Shown here piece after piece: positions 51,301 to 60,300 of a stretch of 64,000 nucleotides of DNA (position 1 is its first letter; each line of letters starts with the position of its first letter). This DNA is from Eopsaltria australis. Its lineage: Eukaryota; Chordata; Aves; Passeriformes; Petroicidae. The stretch lies in assembly GCA_034509425.1 (NCBI GenBank), contig JAVTVJ010001355.1:417525-481524 (forward strand). The letters run 5' to 3'. The position numbers and the translations under genes are program-made. The notes under the pieces are model-generated. The model ran no database searches, was not told where the DNA came from, and worked only from the letters and a program-made list of their open reading frames with translations.

Positions 51301-54300
51301 GCTCCAAAGCCCTGTGGGAGGTGGAGGTGAGGACTGCAACCAGGCTGGGTAGGAACAATTGCTCCTTCTGTTTAAAACCATCCTGTCTGGGTTCCTCTTT
51401 TTAGGTAAAATTATCCTGGTGTTACAAATTTAGATCAAAATTCCTTCATTTCCTGTGCTTTCTGTGCACAGCCACAGCGGAGCTCTGCTCTCTGATGGGG
51501 CAGCACAGAGCTCCCCAGTTCAGGTGCTTTACAGTTCAGACAAAGGGCACAGAGAAACATCAATGAAGTCATTTTCTTAGCAGTCATTGAAGTTTAACAA
51601 CAGCTTATAATTTCCAGTGTCCTGCTGAGTGTACTGGAGGCTCTATTTTTGGTGTGGAATAATGTGATTGTGCACATCCTCACTTGATAGGAGGCTGCAG
51701 CCCCTTGCCAGTCTGTCTGAACTGGCTCCTTTTATTCCCTTGGCTTTTAAACAGAGTGACTAACACCTTGGCCATCACTGGCTTCTGAAAATAGCCTCAG
51801 TCTGTTGGTATTATTAGAGTTGGTTTATGATTTTAAGCCTGATTAAATTATGAACTGCATATAAGAATCAAAAAGCGAATTGTGATGATGGATAGGTGTT
51901 TTTATATTCCCTTTCCAGACATATCTGCTGTGACATTCAGCTTCTCCTGTATTTGCAATGAAAGCCTGCCTGTAATTAGCATTATTTTGGCACGTTATCA
52001 GTCTGTGCTAATTGTCCATGTGTGTGCAGGTACCTGGCACAGGTGAGAGAGTTCTTCCCTGAAAGGCACAGGTCAGCTGTGATGAGTTTTCCTTAAGGAA
52101 TCAGCTGTGCCCACAGAGCAGCCAATATGGGATTACAGGTTTTGGAGGCTCTGCTTGTCAGTAAATACAAATATTAATTCTTTTGTACAGCATTGTTGCA
52201 TTTGAATCATTTCCAGGTGTCTTCCCCCGTCCACTTTAAGTAAAAAAATTAATTATAGCCACTGGGTAATGGATTTGTTGCATTTTTTAGGGTTTGTTTC
52301 AAGACCTGGCAACACATGCACATAGAGAGCACCTTCTTTAATTCATTGATAAACTGAAGTGAATGAGTCCCAGCCAGCTCAGAGCATTCCCTGCCTGTGC
52401 TGGTCACAGATGAGAGGTGCTTTTGTCTTTTTTCACCCCTGGTTGTGTTTGCTGTTCCCTGCACATGGAGTGAGGCAGATCCTGCTGGGAAGGGGGGGTC
52501 TGTGCTGTGTTCCAGGTGTGTTCCTGTCCTTGCAGGTGGTGCAGCACGATCCCTGCAGGGGAGGAGCTGGCTACTGGAACAGCCTCTTCAGGTTCAAGCA
52601 CCTGGCCACGGGGCACTACCTGGCAGCAGAGGTACGTGGGGCTGGGCTGGCACCCCTGCCCACCCTGGCACTGTGCTCTCTTCCTTTGGCACCTTCTCAA
52701 AATCTGTCATTTCCCACCCTAAAGCTGGACACGGGGAGGGGAGGAGAGTGGTCATTTGGATTAGTGCAAAAATGGATGCTAAATGTAGGAAATCAGATGG
52801 AAGAGCTGCAGGAACACCGTGGTTTGGGGTAGTCGTGAGCTGATTGCACTTTTTGTGTGAATTCTGGAGGCAAGAACTTCTCCTGCAAAGAATAGGCACT
52901 AAATGGCATCCTGTCATGTGGGCACTGGAATCAATGTGACTTTATTAACTGATGAATAAATGGTAAATGACTGAGAGCCTATGGGGGATAATGAATTCAA
53001 GTGTGGTAATTTCTCTTGATTTTTGAGCAGAATCGTAGAGCTGAGTATGAAATGAAAACACTGACTTCAGACCAGTCTGCAAGAACAGCAGATAGAGAAA
53101 AGTCCAGATTCAATATCCCATTTTGTGTTCTTCTGATAAGCAGATTGGAAAACCAGAAGCATTTTGTCACATGCACACTGCAAATCCTTTTCAGTAGTGA
53201 TCCAGGGTAGAGCTTTTCCCGTAAACCTTGGGTTTTCTAATCAGCCAAAACAAAACCATGGTTTTAGACCATGCAAGAATATCCCAGAGGAGATTGCTCA
53301 CCTGATCCCTGGTTAGAATAATGTTTGTTCTAAAAGATTTCTCCCAGCCAGTAATTTCTAGCTGGAAATCCCATCTGGAATTTAAACAACAGCAAAAAGC
53401 ATGAAGTGGTTAACTCTCTGCTCTTGCTCCTGTAGTGATTCTCCCGAATGAGATCAATCTCCCTGCACGTTTGCAGGTTATTCAGGTGTGGTTTCTGGCC
53501 TCGTGCTGGGTGTGGGCAGTGTTTCTGCATGCCTGCTGCTGCTGGAGCAGTGGTGAGCAGCAGTTTAGGTGGTGCTCAGGCTGTTTCCCACGTGCAGCTG
53601 TGCTGGAGTTTTGACGTGCCTGTGATTCTGTTCCATCAGGTAAACCCTGACTATGAGGAAGATGACCTGGAGTGTCAATCCTCAGTAAGTATAGGCAAGA
53701 GTATGGTCTTGCCCCTGATTGAGGAGGGCTTGGCACAGGCCCAGGGCTGGTCCAGGCTTTGTTAGTGAAGAAATTAAACTCAAAACCTGAGAATGCTCTG
53801 GAGGCTTTTGTGGCCTGCCCGAGGAGTGGGTGTTCACACCTGGATTAGTCCCCAGTGAAGAGCAACCCACTCAGAACTGAATTCACACATTACCTGAACC
53901 CCCCTCAGCTCCTCCCTTTGTGGCATCCTTTTCTGTCCTCCTGTTTCCTCAACCTTTGCTTCCTTGGAGCCCTGTCCTGCTGGAAATGAAGGTGACACCA
54001 GATGGGAAGTGTCCCCAAGGGAGTGTCCCCAGTGCTGTGCCTGTCTGACCTCCGTGTTCGAGCAGTGAATTCTCTGTCATTGTACCTTGTGTGAGGAAAG
54101 CAGGGTAACAGGGAGCAGGAGTGGCAGGGGGAGGGTGATTCCAGTGCCATTCCTCTGGTTTTCCTGTGGGAGCCAGTCTGTGTTGTCAGTAAATGTTGTT
54201 GTGTCACAGATTGAGTGTGTGGTGCTTTGTATCAACAGAAGCTTCTCTTTGGTGTCAGAGGGAACCAGTGTTGCCTCAGTAGCTGAAAACAGAGAAAACT

Positions 54301-57300
54301 GGAGCAGCACTTTCCATTGTGGATTTTATTTATTTAGTTGGATTTGATTTTAGGCTTATGCAGCTCATGAGGTCATTTATCCTGTATTATGGAAGATTTG
54401 CACCATTTGGATGTGACAAAGAGCTGTTCGTTCCGTTCTCAAGAGATGAATGTGATGCTTGGAAATCCTGCAGGGTGCACTTTTCCTCCTAAAAGGATTT
54501 GTCATTACAGCCTGGCCATTAAAATGCTCTCCTTGCCCTCAGATATTGAGCTGTTTTCTTGATTGCTTTTTGGTGGCATTTGGCAGCTTGACTGCAGCAA
54601 ACGTGGTAAAAAACAGAGCCAACCCCACCCATAGCTGTTGTTTGGGGAGCTGTGGGGGGAATCCAATCCTGGGATCCTTTATTTGGTTAATTTTTTGGAA
54701 GTTAATCAATGTTGAGGTCCTTCAGGCAGGCTCCCCTGCTCCTGGGGTGAGTCCTGCTGACAAGTGCAGGGATAACACTCACAAACTGTCTCAGCTCCCT
54801 GGTTTCTCCCTGCTCTGTCTCTTTACCACTAGATGGCAAAAACAGACCAGCAAGAACAGGAGCAGCAGCACACAGCTCAGCTCTGACAGGAACTGCCACA
54901 TCGTCCATCATCCACTGGTGACAGGAGGGTGTAGGCTGCTTTATCCGACTTTATCCAGACTCCAGCTCCATCCCAGTGTGAGCTGTCTGCAGGCTTTGAT
55001 TGTTGCTTTCTCCTTGTCCCTCACAGGGCTGTGCAGGAAGGGTTTGGGTGAGGTGCCAGCCCCACCTTCCAGCAGCAAAGGGGCTGCTCTTGTCAGCTCT
55101 GGGGTTGAATTTCAGTGCTCCCTGAATTGCCCCGTTTCCTTTTTCTGCTCATGTTCAGCTTTGCCACAGTTTGAAGAAGTGTCCAGTTGTGTCCTGAAGG
55201 ACAAGCTGTGAATGCAGAGCAGCTGGATTCCTCACTGTGTTCCCTCCCCTTGCTGAGGGGATGAAGGAGACAGCTGAAATTCGGAGAATTCATTCCAAGT
55301 GAGCGAATTTCTCCCAGAACTTCTCTCCAGATGGACTCTGAGTGTGGAGTTGCTCCTTCCCTTGAAGGCACGCTCCCAAAGTGTATTTCTGTTCCATCCA
55401 GATAACTGCCTGTTCCCATGTACAGAATCAGACTTTAAATGTCACTGCTTTGCAGCCAAGCCCATTGACTGCAAATATGTTAACTTGGGAGTATCCTGAG
55501 GCACCAGCAGCACTGGATACCTTCTCCATCTGCTTCAGGATGGCAGTGCCTCCCAGCAGGGCTTTGACAGGCAGGTGCCTGAGTGCTGCCTCCCTTGGGT
55601 GCCTCCCTTTGCTGCTGCCACCATCACAGAGAAGCTGAGACTTTGGTTTCTTGGTCACTTTGAAATTGCACCCAGGATTCAGGTGGCTGTGCATGGACAG
55701 CTGGCTCCTCTGTGCCAGGACTGCAGGATTTAGGTGGCTGTGCATGGACAGGAGGCTCCTGTGTGCCAGGAGAATCCAGGATTTAGGTGGCTGTGCATGG
55801 ACAGCTGGCTCCTGTGTGCCAGGACAATCCAGGATTTAGGTGGCTGTCCATGGACAGCTGGCTCCTGTGTGTCAGGACAGTGAGCAGCTTCTTTAGGAGC
55901 TTGTGATAGCTGGGAGTTCCCTGGGAAAGGATTGGTGAAAGTTGTTGTTCCTTTTTCTCAGTTCATCTTTGTTTTTTCCTACCCTTTTGTCCTTCCATCT
56001 GAAACCGCAGGGTTTGTCCAGTTGATGTATCTTTGCTGAAGGAGGTTGGGGTGTTGCTGGCACTTTGGGAATAAAGATCCTTCTGGTGCCACAGCCTTTG
56101 GAACACATTATGGTGCTTGGGAACAGCACAGGCTGTAGTGAGAACACCAAGACTTCCAACTCCTTGATTAGCTTTTTGTTTCTTGTTTCTTTTGGTTTTT
56201 GTTTGGGATTGATGGCTGTGGGTCCCATTTTTGCTGCTGAGGCTGATTATTTCCCAGCAAGGTCGTTGGTACATGGCCTGGCTGGTTTTTTATACTTTCA
56301 CCTCATTAATTACTTGGTTGGAGGGATAATTGTCATGTGTGGGATATGTTTGGAGAGCTGGTAGTGTCAGGATTTGGGATCTCAGCTGATGTGTGTTATC
56401 AGAAACCAGTCAGAGCTCCCAGTGTGTGTGGGGTGAATGGCTGGGGGTTTGTCTCTTGTGGGGTGAATGGATGGGGGGTTTGTCTCTTGTGGGGTGAATG
56501 CCTGGGGGTTCTGTCTCTTGTAGGGTGAATGGCTGGGGGTTCTGTCTCTTGTGGGGTGAATTCCTGGGGGTTCTGTCTCTTCTGCAAGACATAAACTCAG
56601 TGTGGACGGGGAGTCCCTGTGCTGGAGTTCCACCAGGGGAAGCAAGGAGTGCTTGGCCAGAGCAGCTGCTGTCAGTGTTGCTGGTGTCCTGCAGCCCAGC
56701 CCAGAGTCCTGTCTGCCCCCCTGTGTGTGTGGGGCTGTGTGGGGGCTCTGCAGGGCTGCTCCTGACGGGGCTGGGGGTTCCCTCTGCAGCTGGACCCCGA
56801 GCAGGAGGCGGCGCGGCGGGGCCGGGGCCCCCAGGAGAGGATGGCCTATTCCCTGGTGTCTGTGCCCGAGGGCAACGACATCTCCTCCATCTTCGAGCTG
56901 GACCCCACCACCCTGAGAGGGGGAGACAGCCTCGTGCCCAGGTACAGTCACTGGCCCCCACTGCCCGGGGGGTTTTGTGGGTTTTTAAGGTCAAGAGTCC
57001 CCAGGTTATTTTCCTTTTGTCCTTTGGGATCGGGTTCCTCCTCAAATGAATGTAGGAATAATTAGAAAACAACTGAGTGCTTTGCAATTGAGATATAAGA
57101 AAGAGAACACCATTTTACAGATGGGAAAATTGAGATTAAGTGACTCCCAAAGTGACTTCCTTGCCTGGAATGACCTGGGACTAAAAGCCTTGGGTGTCCT
57201 ATCAAGGCATTCATTCCTGGGACCTGGCTGGATTGTGTTGGGCTGTAACACAACTTTAGCCCTGAACTTTCTGTTGTCTGTGTGTTCTTTACGGTTCATA

Positions 57301-60300
57301 TTGAAAAGCTGCTGCACCCTTCCAAGTCTCACACTCTGCCCACTGAGAAGGCACAGCAAGTTTGTTCCTTCTATTCAGCACCTCCCTAAACCATCAGGTA
57401 CCCCAAAATAGAGATATCAGGGAGCTCTGGGCTGAAAGCCCTAGAGGTAAGGGAGGAAGCAGGCAGCTCACAGCAGCACAAAAGTGAGGATGGGAAGAGG
57501 TTTGGGCTGTTCCTGTGCAGCAGCTCAGTGTGGCTGTGGTTGTGTTTCAGAGCAGAATCTCTTTCATTATGGAAGCAGCCTTCCTCAGGTGAATTCACAG
57601 AATGAGCCAAGGCAAGAACAACGTGATTCCAGGTGTAATATGCATTGTGGATAGGGATGACACTTCTTCTCCACTCATTCCTGCCAGCATCTCAAAATCC
57701 CAACAATGCAAAAACTTCCCAGCTGGAAGCTGACTCAGGCTGGGACCCTCCTGCCTTTCTTTCAGGAACTCCTACGTGAGGCTCAGGCACCTGTGCACCA
57801 ACACCTGGGTTCACAGCACCAACATCCCCATTGACAAAGAAGAGGAGAAACCTGTGATGCTGAAGGTGAGTTCTGTTCTTTGTGTGAGCACATCCTGTGA
57901 CTCCTGTACTGCCACAGAGCTGGTGCTGGCAGGAGTTCACTCCCTGAGCCTGTCACACACCCAGCACGTGACAGCAATGAGCAGTGCCTGTGCAAAATAC
58001 TTGCTCTCAATGGTTTCATGGTAGTTTTCTGGCTTAGGTTCTACTCCACAGCAGTGATCAGGAGGAGGATGTTTTCTCCACTGGCTGAAGCAGAATTTTG
58101 CATCTCACCTGCTGCCCCTTTGGTTCAGGAGCAGCTCTGAGCTTGCACAGTGTCCTGAGTTTGGCTTCAGCAGTGGTCCCGTGCTGCCTGAGCAGAGTGT
58201 GGCTTTGCTGTTTCATTTTCACTGAGTGTGTGAAGCTTTGTTCCTGCCTGTGGGCTTGCTGATAAAGCTTCTCTGGGTTTCAGATTGGGACCTCTCCAGT
58301 GAAGGAGGACAAAGAAGCTTTTGCCATAGTGCCAGTCTCACCTGCAGAGGTCCGGGACTTGGATTTTGCAAATGATGCAAGCAAAGTTTTAGGTTCCATT
58401 GCTGGCAAGCTGGAAAAGGGAACAATAACCCAGAATGAAAGAAGGTAAGGTAACCAGAACTGCCTTCAGATAATGTTGTTTCCTTTAGCCAGAAACTGTT
58501 TCTTTGACAATTTTATCAGAGTAAGCTGTAGAAGAGGGATTTGGTTTCCTCCTCGAGGAGATTTGATATTGCTGTGTCCATAAAGGAGGTTCTCAGGCTT
58601 CCCTGTCCTCTGTGAACTGAGAGCATGAGAAATGTTGTGAGCTTGGGGGCCTAATCCCCAGCATTCCTGTGGAAATGGAGTGTGGGAATTCCTAATCCAT
58701 CCTGTGAGGGCTGAACATGTGACTTGCTGCAAATCCTCTGAGCGTGTCCATGAAAATGTGGCCACACAAAAAGAGCACAGGGGTGGCTGTGTCACACCAG
58801 GGCCCTGTGCTTCCATAGCCAGTGCCTTTTATTCGGCCTTGGGAGAGATTATCACCTGATTTATTGTTTGTGGCAATTGAAAGAAGTGCCAAATAGGACT
58901 TGGCAAGTGTAGAGTTTGCCCTGAAGTGATTTTCTTGACTTGCTGCTGCTCTGGTTTAGCTGTTGGACAGTGAGGCTGCAGCAATGGGGGAACATTAGTT
59001 CCTGATTTTAAATTCTGTGCAAACCCCTGAGCTTTATCCAGTCTCTAATTGTTGTTAGTTTTTCACTTAGCATTGAGAAATCTGTGTAAACTTACCTGTC
59101 ACTGCTCTTTTAGCACAGAGAATTTATATCCTCACGTTAAGAACTTCTGGCTTTCCTGTAGATCTGTTACCAAACTCTTGGAGGATTTGGTCTACTTTGT
59201 TACTGGTGGAACTAATTCTGGCCAGGATGTCCTTGAGGTGGTGTTTTCTAAACCCAACAGAGAACGGCAGAAGCTGATGAGAGAGCAGAACATTCTAAAG
59301 CAGGTAGGCTGTGCTTTTCTCCAAGCTCTGCCTGAGAGAAGAGTTGTTGGAGAAAAAGAACCTGGTAACAGAGGACTTGGCCAGGGTGGAGGGGCTTGGA
59401 GCAGCCTGGGCTGCTGGGAGGTGTCCCTGTCTGTGGCAGAGGATTGGAACAAGATCAGCTTCATGGTCCCTTCCAGCCCAAGCCATTCTGTGGCTCTGTG
59501 AAATTTTGGTCTCAAATGACTGTGACCAAAAGGTTCTTTGAGTTTTCAGCTTTCAGCAGACTCTGGGCAGTGGACTGTAGGCTCACCATTGCTGGAACTA
59601 AAAATTCCAGCAGATGGTGTTGAATAAAAGTGATCCCCAGCTTCTGTCCGGGCTGCTCCATGGGCAAGAATTCGGTGACTGCAGCATATTTCTGATGTAC
59701 CTTTTGAAATACAAAGGCTCAGAGCTTTGGCACTAATTCTGAGCAGAAGAAGGCAGTGCCTCACGGGGTTGTGCCTGTGTTTTTTTACCAAATCTGTAGA
59801 TTTTCAAGCTGCTGCAAGCACCCTTCACAGACAGCGGGGACGGGCCGATGCTGCGGCTGGAGGAGCTGGGGGACCAGCGCCACGCGCCCTTCAGGCACAT
59901 CTGCAGGCTCTGCTACAGGGTGCTCAGGCACTCCCAGCAGGACTACAGGAAAAATCAGGTTGGAAATACGTCTGGCTTGGTCAAGGGCACCAGTGTGGTT
60001 CCTGTGTTCAAACCAAAAAAAAAGCTGTATCCATTAAAGTAACTCCTGCTCTGCTGTGGTTACACGGTCAGCAAGAGGTTTGGGGATGGCTCAGTTTCAT
60101 TCTCTTTTTCATTTTCATTTTTCATCTCTGACAAAGATTTTAATGTAATTAGCACTGGTTCTAAGTGGGATTTAAGAAAACAGCAGAGTTTCTTACTGTC
60201 CCATGCAGGTTAATTACAAGACTGTTCACTCGTGCTGACTACAGGGCTCCACTGAAAGGTGCCCTGTAAATTAAGGCTGTTCTGTTTTTGTTGCCATTTA

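Larger units (their letters stand above)
53685..56789 (+). other. ITPR1 intron 10, between SI exon and exon 11
   Basis: 3105 bp, with two minisatellites crowded into its last 1.1 kb (55673-55880, 56429-56582). A 250-codon open frame (54459-55211, +) has no recognisable domain and is judged chance. Confidence 0.85.

Noticed and set aside
54459..55211. 250-codon + strand open frame, the longest in the window
   Set aside because: It lies wholly inside ITPR1 intron 10, has no recognisable domain or homolog, and has no splice or promoter support. Its cysteine-rich composition looks like chance translation.
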